From Struthio camelus (lineage: Eukaryota > Chordata > Aves > Struthioniformes > Struthionidae): a stretch of 64,000 nucleotides of DNA. Under the pieces are notes generated by a model. It had not been told where the DNA came from. It was given only the letters and a program-made list of their open reading frames with translations, and searched no databases. Below, piece by piece: positions 20,298 through 32,700 of the stretch (the stretch's first letter is position 1; each line of letters starts with the position of its first letter). The translations under genes were made by a program, and so were the position numbers. Location of the stretch: assembly GCF_040807025.1 (NCBI RefSeq), contig NC_090943.1:1536356-1600355 (forward strand), read 5' to 3'.

Positions 20298-20431
20298 GCA
20301 TGTCCGAGATTTCTATAGCCTCCCTCCGAAGGGAGCAGAGAGAGGCCTCAAACCATCTCAGGGCTGCTCTGGCAAGCACTACAGGAATGAACAGGGTCAC
20401 CCCAGACCCGGCCACGCTGGAAGGCTTGCGG
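20298..20431 (-). ncRNA. H/ACA box snoRNA, copy 1 (SNORA9-like)
   Basis: On the minus strand this is a two-hairpin RNA of about 134 nt. The 5' hairpin is closed by GCAAGC/GCTTGC. The H box AGAGCA (fits ANANNA) is at 20365-20370. The 3' hairpin is closed by CTGAGAT/ATCTCGG and topped by CTCCCT-TCGG-AGGGAG. The ACA box is at 20301-20303 with exactly three bases after it (ACATGC). It would guide pseudouridylation with dyskerin. The SNORA9 label rests on position between MYO1G and CCM2, not on a sequence search. Confidence 0.75.
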
Positions 20432-21434
20432 CAAAGAACAGAGGCTGCCAGACTCCAGAGCGCTGCGGGCATTCGACCCGTCGGAGTGCCTGTGAGCCGG
20501 CGCGATGAAGAGCCGTGGCCGGGCTGCCCAGGCGTGCCCGGCGGCTCCTCTCACCGCCTGGGGGCAGGTGACTCCTAGAGCTGTCAGCACAGCCAGAGCA
20601 AAACTCCCGGCATGCGTTTTTAGCGGGGGCAGCGGCTGAAACAGCCTTCCTTGGCCGCATTAAGCGAGCAGGCTGCGTTTTGCAACGCGGCAGGCTCCAA
20701 TGCTCTCTGCGTCCCACCGAACTCTGCAGGGAAGCCTCGCACTGACCGCAGCAGCTCGGCTCCGGTCCCCGCCAGGGTCGCTGCATCCCAAAAAGGTACA
20801 GCCAGAGCAAGGGCTGAAACGGGAACAGATGGAGCACCACGTCCCGGGTGCAGGGCCCCGACTCAGAGCATCAGCCAGACCTTCCCATTCTCTGCAAGAG
20901 CGCAAGCCGACCTGCGCCCCAAGTCACAGCCCTCCGGCGGGATTTCAGCCCTGCCAGATGTTTGTTTGCTGGCTTAAGAGGGTGCAGGCCCTTTGCAGCT
21001 GCATTCAGCGGACTCGTCTGCACAGACTAATTGCAATGACGTGGAGGAATGGGGAAAAAAAAACCTCTCAGGACAGACCTCTTTCACGTACCTGCTCGTT
21101 TCCAGCAGCTTCGTACATCCTTCTGGGTTGCCAGCAGACAGGGAGGCTGTGAACTGCAGAGGAAAAGAAGCTGGGTGTCATCAAAAGAAAAGCAACGGCA
21201 GTGCCAGAAAAGGAAGCATCGCTGTGCTCTGCAAACCCAGCTCAGCTCTGCCTGAGCGCAACGCAACGAGACCAGCTCAGACATCCGGAGTGTCTACAAC
21301 AGGCCCACAACAGCACGCGATGCCATTTATAGCGCCAAAGGCTGGCACAGGGCTAGGAACACGTCAGAGAGAAGGTGCTCGAGCTGGGGGGACACTGTGA
21401 GTGAAACGCACAGCTCTGCCTGCGATGCGACGGG

Positions 21435-21568
21435 GCATGTCTGAGATTTCTATAGCCTCCGCCTGAGGAGGGCAGAGAGAGGCCTCAAACCATCCCAGGG
21501 CTGCTCTGGCAAGCGCTACAGGAATGAACGGGGTCACCTCAGACCCGGCCACGCTGGAAGGCTTGCCG
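21435..21568 (-). ncRNA. H/ACA box snoRNA, copy 2 (SNORA9-like)
   Basis: This is a second copy of the same RNA, 1,137 bp upstream in the presumed host. H box AGAGCA is at 21502-21507 and ACA at 21438-21440 followed by three bases. The 5' hairpin loop and both presumed guide-pocket regions ('ttcattcctgtag', 'gaggctatagaaatct') are nearly identical to copy 1. The 3' hairpin differs but still pairs: CTGGGAT/ATCTCAG at the base and CCTCC/GGAGG at the tip. Sequence outside the RNA is unrelated apart from a few bases, so the snoRNA itself is the conserved unit. Confidence 0.75.
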
Positions 21569-22539
21569 AAAGGTAGCGACAAGAGGAACCGGACGCGTCT
21601 AACTTCCCCAGGCTGTACCTTTGGGGCTGAGCAGCATGAGACACCGCCGCGGCAGGGCACGGAAAGCAGCTCCAGACGGCGAGGAGCACCCAGCTCTGCA
21701 GAGAGAGAACAGCGTGAGGCAGGACAGTACCGGTTTCGCAGCCCGTCATTCCGGAAGGCTCTGGAAGCCACAAATAAAAAAAAAAAACAACCTACTTCCC
21801 CTAACGGCTAAAACGGTGCTAGAGCAGGGGGGCAGGAGCAGGAGACTGCAGAGGGTGCCCTAGCGTTCGCGAGCAAATCACAGGGCGTTTAGGGCGATAC
21901 TCAGACGCCCCCAGGGAAGCACACAGGTTGGCACCTACGGGCGAGCCCAGGCAACGCTGCACGTGCTTCAGGCGCCGTGTCTGAAGCCTGACGGGGGGGA
22001 CGGGGACCGCTCGGCGGTAACCACTGATGGCGCGGCCACGGGTTGCGGGCCCACAGCAGCCCCCAGGGCACAGCCAGCTCCATCAGGGCACGTTCCCCCA
22101 CCGGTTTTGGTAAGGGCGACCCCCAAGCATGGTTTGGCAACGCCCAGCAGCTCACGCGCAACCCCTGCCGGGGCGGTGACCCCCCCCCCCAAACCCACCC
22201 TGCTGAGCTCCCACCCATCACACACCCCTCCTGCAGGGCACAGAGCACCCCTGGGTCTGCTAAATCCCCACCCACAGGATCCGGAGGGCTCCGAGCCCCC
22301 CTCCCCTTCCGTGGGCACCGTGACCCCACCCCACCCAGGGACCCAGAGGGTGCAGGGCCCCCCGCCCCGGGCCGGTAAAGCCCCCACCTCCAGGCCTAGA
22401 AGATGTAAACCGCCCTCCTCGGCAAGTGAGCCCCTTGCCCAGGTCCCACTCCCCTCCCAACCCATCCTAGTGACGCCCCCTCCCCACGCATCACTCACCG
22501 GCCCGGCCCCACGCGGCCCGGCCCCACGCGCGCCGGAGG

Positions 22540-22910
22540 ACTAACCTTCCCAGCATGCCCCGCGCCCCACAGCGCCTCACGGGCGCGGCGGGCCCCCAGC
22601 GGGCAAGCGGCCCCAACCGTACCGCCGCCCCCCTCCCCGACCGCACCCCGCCACCCCGAGCCGGGCCCACAGCCCTCCCCCGGCCCCCCGGGAGCGGCCG
22701 CGGCCGCCGATGGCGGCGGATGGCAGAGCGCCGCGGCGCCACCCACCTCCCCTACCGCCGCCATGGCTGCGGGCGGGGCCTCGCTGGCGCGTGACGTCAA
22801 CGCGCTCGGCGCGACGCGGCGCAGCTCCCCCCCCCACCTCACCCCGCACCGCGGCGGCACCTGGCGGCCGGCGGCGGCGCAGCGGGCGGGAGCGAGACGC
22901 GCATGCGCGG
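22540..22910 (-). promoter_or_regulatory. CpG-island promoter module 1 (CRE + NRF1), probable SNHG15-like start
   Basis: The module holds a full CRE TGACGTCA at 22792-22799 and an NRF1 palindrome GCGCATGCGC at 22899-22908. A ZNF143-like TTCCCAGCATGC lies at 22547-22558, and a GCCGCCATGGC YY1-type motif near 22760. It is separated by about 600 bp from the CCM2 module, consistent with a divergent promoter pair. Confidence 0.55.
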
Positions 22911-23129
22911 TGAGCAGCCCAAGCAGGCAGCGCGGCCCACTTCCCGGTACCCCATCCCAGTTCCCCGTCCCAGTTCCGGCACGCAGGCCCAGTTCCTCCT
23001 CCTCGCAGGCCCCGTTCTCCAGCCCGGTTCCCAGTCCCAGCTGCCCCCCCCCCACCGGCTCGGGGCTCTCCTCCCCCGCCGCCGTGGGGCAGCGGGAACA
23101 TGGCGGCCGGCCCGCCCCACCACGGGGGC

Positions 23130-23410
23130 CTGAGGCGGGTGGGCGGGGCCAAGACGCAGGGGCGGGGCCAAGATAGGCGGGCGCGGCCACGCCTACGGGG
23201 GGGTGGGGCAAGCCTCGGGGCGCAGGGGGCGCGCGGCCCAATGAAAACGGCCTCCACGTGCAGGGGCGGGGCCAGGCCGATGTGGGCGGGGCCAGCTGGC
23301 CGGCCTCGGCGGGGAGCACAAGGTGGAAGCGCCAGCTGGGCGGGGCCGACCAATGGGGGCGGGGCTAGAACCACAGCGGGGCGGAGCCATGGGGAGGGCC
23401 GCCAGCCGAG
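23130..23410. promoter_or_regulatory. GC-box cluster between the two promoter modules
   Basis: At least six 'ggcggggc' Sp1/KLF-type boxes lie here in the same orientation, with CCAAT sequences near 23238 and 23350. The spacing is irregular. It is probably the shared activator region of the divergent transcripts. Confidence 0.55.
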
Positions 23411-23454
23411 CAAGCCGTAGCGGGGTGAGGCGCGCGGAGTCGGGCGGGGGAGGG

Positions 23455-23731
23455 GACAGGAGCGCATGCGCTTCTCCGCGTTCCCTGCCCGCGGAGGACT
23501 GACGTCAGTCCTCCGGGCCGGGCGCGGGGCACGCCGGGAAGCCGACGCCCAAGATGGCGGCAGGATTGAAAAGTTGTGGGTGCCGCTGAGGCGGCTCCGG
23601 GCGGGCCGCGGCCGGGAGCGGGAGCGGAGCCGCCAGCGGGCCGCGGCCGTCGCCGCCGGGCGCTGAGGCCGGGCGCGCACGGCCGCTGCGGGGATGCCCC
23701 GGAGGGGGCCGGGGCCGCCGCTGCCGGAGAC
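23455..23731 (+). promoter_or_regulatory. CCM2 promoter and 5' UTR (NRF1, CRE palindrome, YY1)
   Basis: An NRF1 palindrome GCGCATGCGC is at 23462-23471. A perfect 22-bp palindrome at 23493-23514 is centred on a CRE (TGACGTCA 23500-23507). An AAGATGGCGGC YY1 element is at 23551-23561; YY1 elements usually lie at or just after the start site, so transcription probably begins near 23520-23560. Two upstream ATGs occur in the likely leader (23554 and 23694). Confidence 0.6.
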
Positions 23732-23761
23732 ATGGAGGAGGAGGGCAAGAAAGGCAAGAAG
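23732..23761 (+). CDS. CCM2: CCM2 exon 1 coding part
   Basis: Ten codons ([10 protein letters not shown]) from the ATG at 23732 to donor AAG|gtgaga. The start context has G at -3 and G at +4, a good Kozak match. The short lysine-rich start before a very long first intron is as in human CCM2. Confidence 0.92.
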
Positions 23762-26700
23762 GTGAGAGCGGGCCGCGCCGCCCTCCCGTGGAGGGAGGGG
23801 GGGGTGTCCGTCTCCCCCCCCCCCCCCCCCGCCAAGGCCGGTTCCCCCGGGCTGGCTGGAGCTGGGGCTGTTTCTCAAGGCCCCTCCGGTGGCTTCTGGC
23901 CCGGCCCCGGCGGCTCCCTGGCAGCGCTGTTGCTCCGGGGCTGGGACCTCTCACCCCGGCCCCGGAGAAACTTTTTCTCTGTGTGGCCGTAGCGCTTAAG
24001 GCAGCGCCGGCCTGGCCTCCTTGGGGACGGCCGCCCTCCTTGCTGCCCCCCGTGCTCCATGGCTGTATGAGTCTCTTCTCGCTGCTCTGCCAGTGTCTGG
24101 GTATTGGTCTAGACTCAGAAGGGAGTTCGTCCTTCTGCTTCTCTCCTGAAGCTGCTGATGAGGCAGCTGGTTAATGACAATTTCAGTGTGTTGTCTGTAA
24201 CAGCACTGTGTTGACCAGTCTATTACTTGTGCTGCTAAACTAGAAGTGTAGTATATAGGTAGCCAGCCAGTTATAGTCGGGACTGCTGTGCTGTCAGCCC
24301 CTTGAAGATCAGCAGGCTCTGTTTCCATTGACTGGAAATGGGCTGCTTTAGTTTCTATTGTTTAAGCCTCTCTTGTGTGGTTTTTCTAGAGTGAATGTGG
24401 AGGAGGCAGAGCTCAAACTGAGGGCTAAGACCAGACTCCCTGCCTCTCAATGGTCCCTGAGCATATTGGTTTTGACTCTTCTTTCATGAAGAAACCCTTT
24501 CCTCAATTTGGTGATGACATAACTGTGGGGGAAAGCTATTTTTAGTCCTGTCTTGATTGGGGACACCTGCAGTAACTGTCTTCTCAGAAGGTGGCAGCAG
24601 AGTCTCCTACTGAAGCGCTAAGATCTGGAGTGATCGGAATACTAATAAAACTTGAAATTCTGTCTGTCTTCTCTTGATCTACCATGTGTCGTTATCACAG
24701 AATCAAATCCTGAAGGTTTCACTCAATGCTCTATCCAGGAAAGAAACTCGGGTAACAGTGGTAAAAGGCAAGCCTCGAGAGAGCTTTGTAAAAACACTTA
24801 AGTTCCTCTGCGTTGTCTAGCAATCTCTGTGAATTAGTAACGCGATTGGGAATAGAAATGATTCCGCTTAGAGTGGTGTGATCTAGATGTGTAGCATTGC
24901 CTTAAGCCAGAGTCCTTCTTGCTTCAAGAAGAAAAAAACTACATGCAACTCCTGAAGCTGTGGATGAATGCAGAGTAACTTTAGAAGTAATATCAGAACA
25001 GCTACAAGTGAATGCCTGTTGTCTGCACTAGGCAATGGGCTTTAAGTAGTGCTCAACTAAGGTACATAGACAAGATCTGATATGTTTTAGAAGTGGAATA
25101 ATCTGTTTTGTCTTCCCTGAAAAACAGCCTTCTGCTATTTGGTAAAAATAAAGCAGGTTTGTTCTTGTGCCTTGCAGAAATGAGCTCTCTGCTCCTGCGG
25201 TTTGCTTGTGTGGTTGCCTTGATTGATGAGAGAGCTCTGATGCCCCAGCTGACATAATCTGGGGTCAGGGAAAGCAGAGGGAGCACGCAAGGGTGCAGAC
25301 ATTACTTAGGTCAGAGCTGTCTTCTCATACGTATTTACCTTCCGTTTACTCAGAACTCCAACTTGAGAGAACTCTGCTACTGTCCAGGTGCTTTTAGGAG
25401 AGGTGGCCAGCTACTATGGTCACAGGCTTGCAGAATTGGAGTGGTTGGGCTTGGCATGGACCTCTGGAGATCATCTAGTCCAATCCCCCTGCTTGGAGCA
25501 GAGGCAGCTAGAACAGGTTGCCCAGGACTGTTTCCAGTTGGATTTTGAATATCTATTTGGGTGGAGACGCCACAATTGCTCTGAGCAACCTGTTTGATCA
25601 CTCTCTCTTTGAACATAAGAGAGCTTTTACTATGAGTCTTCTGTGTTTCAGTTTGTGACTGTTGCCTCTTGACCTTTCACTGGACACCCCTGAGAAGAGT
25701 CTGGCTCCTTCTTTACACCCCGCAATTGAGCGTTTATACACATAGATAAGATCTGCCCCTGCTTTCCCAAACCACCTCTGCTCCAGGCTAAACAGTCCCA
25801 GCTCTCTCAGCCTCTCATTATAGGAGAGATGCTCCTGTCCTTTAATCATCTTCATGGCCTTCCACTGGACCTCTTCCAGCATGTTGTGGTCTCTTCTGGT
25901 GAGCCCAGAAACGATCACAGCACTCCAGTCTAAGCTTTCTGGCTGATGGCTTCTGCCTTTTAGGGAACTCCTTGTCCACGAGGCTCACTTAAGACCCGTG
26001 TGAGTTACTGTGGCACATAGCTGCAGCTGGAGGATTTGGTTTCACACTAGGTATCTGGTGCTGGATGGTGTGCATGGAGTCTTTCTCCCTAATTCTCTGT
26101 GTAGGCACACTTGGAAGCAGCGTAATGTTGAGACATGCCCTCAGTCTCTGGTTGTAGAGAAGTCTGAGTCTGCAGAAGCTTGGCAACTTACAGGAGGGTA
26201 GCTCCTTAAACAAGGAGAGACCTGGACTTGGCCCTGCTCTGTTGTGGACCAGAATCACTACCTTGAAACAGTAGTGGCTTCATCTTAGGGTCTGTAGCGC
26301 TTTGGGGTCAGAATGTAGACTGAAGGAGTTTTCTCACCGCGCTTTCCCTCGTAGTGGTACTTAATTGGCTCTTAGCACTTATGCCTGTGGCTTTTTGGTG
26401 AACTTGGACCACTATCAAAGCCAGTTTAACGTGGCTGCTGAAACAGGCATGTTCATCTGCTGTGCCACAGCAGTTCACAGCTGCTGAGCCCTGAGGACTC
26501 TTAGGAAAACACTCTCCTTCCCATGTTACCCTACAGTGTGAAACCCTGCCAGAAAGCAGGTAGCTGGCCCTCAGCCAGCAGGATTGCAGGTTGCAATATG
26601 GCAATTGCACTTCCGTAGCACTACCTATAAGTAGTAGCATGATAGGCTTGGTCAAGACTTTTTCTAGAAGAAAATCCTAGTCCTGTGCTGGGACTACTCA

Positions 26701-29700
26701 AGCTTTAGACAAATGATGTATTTGCTGCAACTGGGGCCCTGGAAATACTACTGAACAATTTTTGTTTACAGTGACTCTTACTTCTACTCCTTCTGGTCAT
26801 ACACCTAAACCAGTTTGTGCCAATGCAAATACAGTAGTGGCAAGACATTCTGCATTTGACTAGATGTCCTCTGACTGAAGACTGCTTTAGTAGAGAGCAA
26901 GTCCTATGTTAAACAGGTTTGAGACGGAAATGTCCGCTTCAAGCTCCTTTGGAAGGAGTGGATCAATTCCAGAGCATGTCATCAGCTCTAGTTGCCCGTT
27001 TCTTCTGGTATTGGCCATAATATTAAAAGAGGAAACGCTGCATAGTTTCCTTCTGTGCTTGTTGCAGTCAGTTGTGCCGTGGGAAACTATCTGGAGCTTT
27101 AGAACAGTTGTTCTTAAGCCTTGTGGACTCTGGCTAGGATGACTGTTCCTGATGCTCCCTTTCTTGGAAAGGGAAGGGTGGAGGGAGGGAGGAAGGAGGC
27201 AAACTTCTTGGCATACCCTAATAGATGCCTTGGTCTGTAGAGTAGGATTTTCCTAGGTCCTGTTGACCTCCTCTATTGAGGCTCTTTTAGCATCTTATCT
27301 TAGCAAATCTGTGAGATGGATGCAAGGTTTCCTCAGGCATTTCAGGGCCAAGTATTTGAATGTTTTTCTTAAAATAGTTCATTGTGTGCTGCGTCTAAGA
27401 TGTTAGCATAAAACTTTGCTGGTTCAGGTATGCTCTAGATCTTTGTATGCTCACTTTTTCCTATTTCTAGAGACAGAATTTATGTGCTTTTGTGTAAAAT
27501 GTGAGGTCTCCTATTGCAGCAGTTGTAATGATTGCCAGATCTTGCTTATAGAACTGATCTGTGGTACTGACTTCTAATCGCTTGAAATGCCAGGTGACAT
27601 TAAGGGTGCTAGTTGGTCTATTAATTCCTTTTATTCTAGATCACTGGGAAATACCTGCCGCAACTGAGAAGGCAAGTCTCTAGCCTCTGCTAGGTGTGCT
27701 TCACGCTAAGCCAGGAAACTTCAGTAGCAAGGTGGTGTTCTTGGTTGGTGTGGGGTGCCCACAAGGGAGTGGGAAGCTGAGAACCTCCTGAAAGGAAGCA
27801 AGGGAGTTGAGTACCTTGAATGGAACTGATTGTCATTGAAGCTGGATGGAGCAATGTCAGCTCCTAGGCTTAATACAGGAAAATATTGAGGGATTGAGCT
27901 GGAAGACAAAGCTTTGTAGGAACTCCTGCTTAGAGGATAGGATTCCACTGGGCTTGGAAGGCCTCTTGAAGTTCCTACGCTATCCTGAGAATATTTTGTC
28001 TGTTTATGCGGGGATAACTGTGAGCCTTTGACAAGGCACTCGCCTTACTCTTCAGTGAAGTAGCAGTCCTGTTTGAAAATCTATTGCTCTAGGAATGGTT
28101 ATTCCATGACTTCATTGTGAGATTATTTAGGCCGCTCAAGTGAACACGGTATCCTTATTTTTAGCTTGCCTGGATGTTTTTAGACTAATGAAAGCACACA
28201 CATCTACTGGGACTTTAACATGGTTTTGAGTATGGAGGGCTTATTCTTGTTTTGTAGTCTTTCAGCTAAAGCAAAGCATGTGCACAGTGTTCCTGTAAGC
28301 TGACTGAGTTGTTGCGGTTGCTCTTTCCTCTTCCAAGACTTAATGTAGCAGCCATGATCTGATTCCAAAATTTTAAAGATGCTAGGCGTTATGCAGAATA
28401 AAAAATATAGGTTGAATGGGTGGTGATTCCTTGTGATAAAGCTCCAGTTACTATCATTTGACATGATATTGGCTTGGTCACCTTATAGCTTGCTTTGAAG
28501 CTGTGCTATAACACTTAGCACAAGCCTTCTTTCTCTGTCCTGTGCATATGTGCAGGTGTTTGAGCAGTAATCTGGAGTAAAACTTTCTTCCAGAATAACT
28601 GAGGGATCTCGTCTCTCTAAGCACTCCTTTTTGCTCCTGGCCTGTCCCTTGTGCTGGGACTCGCTCCACCACTCGTGAGTTGGTGTGAATCCGAAGGCCA
28701 GACTTCCCTCCTTGGGAAGGCTTCACAGGGGAAGGAAGGCTGGTCTTGTCTCTGGCTGTGGGATCTAAGGGTGGTGCTGTTGGCTTGCTGGCACTGTGAT
28801 CTGGGCCTCAGGAGACAGCTCAGCATACCTAGAAACTGCCGCCTCTTTCTGTGCGTTGCAGCATGGTGCTGGTATGGAGGGCACCTGCTCTTCCATAAGA
28901 GAACACAAAAGCAAGAGCCCTGGCTTCTGAGCTTCCTTTGCTGTGACAGATCAAACTTGAAGTGTTTGTGCTGTTCACAACAGTGCGCTAAAACATACTG
29001 CTCACTGGGATCGAGCTATCAGAAATTATACTGAGACTCATCTCTTCCCCCTGCCACCTCCTTCTCTAGCTTCAAAGGGAAGCCTCTAGCCCTAAAGGGA
29101 AACAGGGTAGTTATGAACTGTTGATCTGTATGCTGCCTTTCTTGGGGCATGTTTAATTAAAATGCCCAGCTTCTACAAAGCTGAGCTCAAACAGCATTCA
29201 TTAGGCTATCCTTGGCTCTCCTGCTCGTGGAGCAGAGCCTCCAGTCTTGTTCTGCAGCTAGAACACTGTTCACCATGTACCTCAGCCACGTCAGACAAGA
29301 CTACCGTGTTGTCTGAAAACGTCAGCTAGCATTTGATCCGTCTGCTGCGCCACTTGACGTAAGCCAAGCGAGGCTCTCGTAGGTGAGAACAACTCCAGAT
29401 ACTTGATATGGCTCTTCGAAGACTTCCTGATTTCCATTGCTTATTCTGTTAAACTTTAAAAAGTTGCAGTGACAAATCTTGTTGCTGGCTCTTTCAGCTT
29501 CCTTGGGAAAACCCCAGGGGCAACTCAGCATTTCTCTAATCTCACTTACAATCTCTGCCTATATTCAGAAATTCAATGATGAATACATTTGGCATCCCCA
29601 TTCCCTCTGGAGGGATGGCTTCTGGGTTGGGGGACAGGCTTGTCATTTCATAAATGGCTATCAATCTCATGATCTAAGTCTTTGTAGGGATGCCTGCATA

Positions 29701-32700
29701 CCCAGTAAACTGGATTTTAACAGCTGGTCTCCTTTGAATTGTCTGTGCTTGACTTGCTCTAGGGCATGGGGCTTAGCAGGACAATCCTGTAGTTTTTCTT
29801 GGCTTCAGTCCAGTTACCCAAACAGAATGGGGAGCCTCTTGTGTTTGCAGGGCTTCCTCCTACCTCCAAGCTGGATAGAGGAAGCCAGAATCTCCTAAAG
29901 GAGAAAAAAGGAGTAGAATCTCATAAAGGTGGGTCCATTTGTTTTTGAACTTGAAGCCCAGAGTAGGGGAAACGTGGGGTGAAGGGGGACTAGCAACAGA
30001 ACCTGAGGCTAGGGAGGAAAAGGGCAGGAGAGACTGGGCTCTGGCATGCTGGCCTCCAGCTGGTGGTTTTAATAGGGTCTTGTGCCCAGCTCTGCAAGGT
30101 GGCAGCTCCCTCCTGCTGCTGCTGCTAAATCTCTTCCACTTGACCTGAAGATTTGAACAGTTCTGGTGAACCTTGTGATGTCTTAATATCCACACTGTTG
30201 TACTTGTCTAACTTGCAGCAAGGAGCAATTGTGAAGCAGTTACTTCAAGAATGGAACTTGCTGTGCTTTTAGGTTGAGGACTGTGAAAGCGGAGAGTTGA
30301 CAAGCTGAAATTCTGATGCCACCTTTCTCCTTGTAGAGCATGTTTTAGTCTCACATCAATATCTTGCTCAGAGGCCTTCTCCTTTTCTGAGGACAGAACT
30401 GGGAGCTGTGCTATAATGAGGGGGAAAAACTTGCTTAAGCCAGCAGCTTATGTTGCCCCACAGAAGGAGGCTTTGTTCCCACTTCCCCCAGAGCCCTGGG
30501 GTGGTGGCAGGACACTTGCCTCGCACAGTAGATGACCTCTTCTAACCTGAGGTTCTTGTCTGACTCGGATGTTGAACAAATGTGCTGACGGTTGGAGCCA
30601 GCTGTAACTAGTGTGAGCTCTAGCAACCCCTTCCCAGTGGATTCAGGGTCTAGGCGACCGGGGGGGGGGGGGGCAAGGGTGGGAGCTGTAGGTATAAATG
30701 AGCCTGGAGCTTTTGCCTCGTGTGTGCTTGTTCATGAGATGCTTATGCTGAAGACAGCCTGAGAAGGATTGGACTGCTATGGGAAGTGTTTATGGCATGG
30801 CTGTCCGTACAGCGTTCACATCTGGATGAACTTGCTGTCTGTGCCTCCTGTGGCTCAGTGGAAAGTGCAGTCCTACTATTTAAATAGGCATGTGGCTGGG
30901 AGGGATGTATTGCTGCTGGATGTGGAGCTGTGGGGAGGCTGGGGCTCTGCTGTTCCTCTAGGGGACAGGGAGGAAATGCAGCTTTGGCAGGTCTCAAACA
31001 TGTTGCAAGATCCTCAAAATAAGGATACAGGAGGCTTGAGAGAAGTCACTCGACCTGGAGCTTGACGTAAGGCAGCACCTCTAGCAGCTTTTGCAGCCCT
31101 CTGCAGAGGGAGGGATTGCTGCGGAGGGTGGTGATCCACAGTGGCTAGGCTGCTGGGAGGGGTAGCCTGCTTTCCTGCTGCCCCAGCTCCTGCTGCTTCC
31201 TCGGCACTGGCCCTGGGGCTTGTTTTTTGCCAGCCCAGCTTCCTGCACCACCTCGCTGCAGTGTGCAGCAGCAGTGGGAGCAGGACAGCCCTTTCCTCTA
31301 GCAGCCGGCCATTAGATAAGATGGCCTGCCATGAGGGCCTTGGGTCTGCCTTGAGACTCAGAGGCTGGCCTGAAAACCAGTGCTGCCAGGCTGAGGGCTA
31401 TCCACAGCTGCTTGTGTGGGTGGGAATGGGGTGCATCTCCAGCTTGTTTTCCCCCCCTCAGATCAGGGGTGTGCTGAGCTGATGGTGCTGTCTCTGTAGC
31501 TAATGTTGGCTTGTGAGCTGCTCTGCAGCCTAGGTTCCCAGCCTCTAACCTGTGGTGGTGTTCTCCTCGCATGCTGTTAGGCAGCAGCATGGCCCCTTCC
31601 TCCCTGGCTGACCCTCTCCAGGATGGCTGCACTTCTCCCATTCTTGGTTTGGGAGAGGCAGTGAACAGCTCATCCTGGTCAGCCTTCTCCGTACCACTTC
31701 ATGGAGGTCAACAGTAGCCCCTCCTCAGGAGAGCTCCTTTCCCAGGCTGAAGAAGTCTTGGTCTGAGTTGCGCAAACTATTCCAGACTTGTGGTAACCCT
31801 TTTCAGCACCTTTCTGGCTTTTTCAGTCTTCCCTCATCCACAGTGAGACGAGCAGATTGGAGCTTGACCTCAGGGCAGTAATTCCAAAAGTCTTTCTGGG
31901 TAGAAAGAGGTGAGAGCCTACCTGGTGTGTGAGGTGGGGATTGCACTGCGTGTGCCTCGAGATATTGCCATGGACTTCTTGCCTCTCTGCCTAGCTCCTC
32001 AGCTGCAGATGAGTCTTCTGAAATGTTTTTGTCCCAGTCTCTACCCTTGCATACCTGAAGTCTTCAGCAGATGTTGCTACTTCATCAGCCCTCCTCTTCT
32101 GGAGGGCGGGTGAATGCTGTCCAGTGTGGGCCTGTGTCCGGGTTCCTGAGAGCTCTGTCCCTCCCATCTGCAAAATGGTTTTTTCTGATCCTGACCAGCT
32201 TTGGCTCTGCAGGAACTTCTCAGGCATGCTCCTCTCCCATTCCTCCTCCCTTCTGCTGTGCATCTTTATCCTCCCTTGCTCTCCCCAGTGTGGGTTTAGC
32301 ACCAGGATATGAATAACAGCTGTGACTAGAGGCAAGTTCACTGAAATGTCACCCACTGGAGTGGGGGAAGACAAAGCTCTGGTTCAGAGTTGGAGCAGTA
32401 TCCTGACTTCCAGCTATAGATCTCTGTTCAGGAAATACCTTCCAGCTAGCCATGGCCTGTGTAATCAGCTGCTTTGCATTAACCACTCTGGTTCCAAACA
32501 GTTACTGGAGGTGTATTTATTTTGTATTTGCTTTCCCTTGCAAGGGTGTGCAGAAATACTTGCCAAAACAGAGCACTAGCAGGGTAGTGAGGCACTCCCT
32601 GGCCAAGGCTGGGGGAGATAGCCCTTGTGAAAACTGTAGTTGATGCTCTGATACATGACTTAAACATGTTCTCTTCCTTTGTGGGTGGTCATGGGAGGCA

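Larger units (their letters stand above)
17934..22900 (-). ncRNA. SNHG15-like snoRNA host transcript, extent inferred
   Basis: The segment between MYO1G and CCM2 has no convincing protein-coding frame but carries two H/ACA snoRNA copies on the minus strand, a minus-strand poly(A) signal at 17934 and a CpG-island promoter at about 22.5-22.9 kb. In mammals the MYO1G-CCM2 interval holds SNHG15, transcribed in this direction and hosting SNORA9. A candidate first-exon donor on the minus strand is GGGAAG|gttagt at about 22545. Exon boundaries were not resolved; the unit is inferred from synteny and the snoRNAs. Confidence 0.5.
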
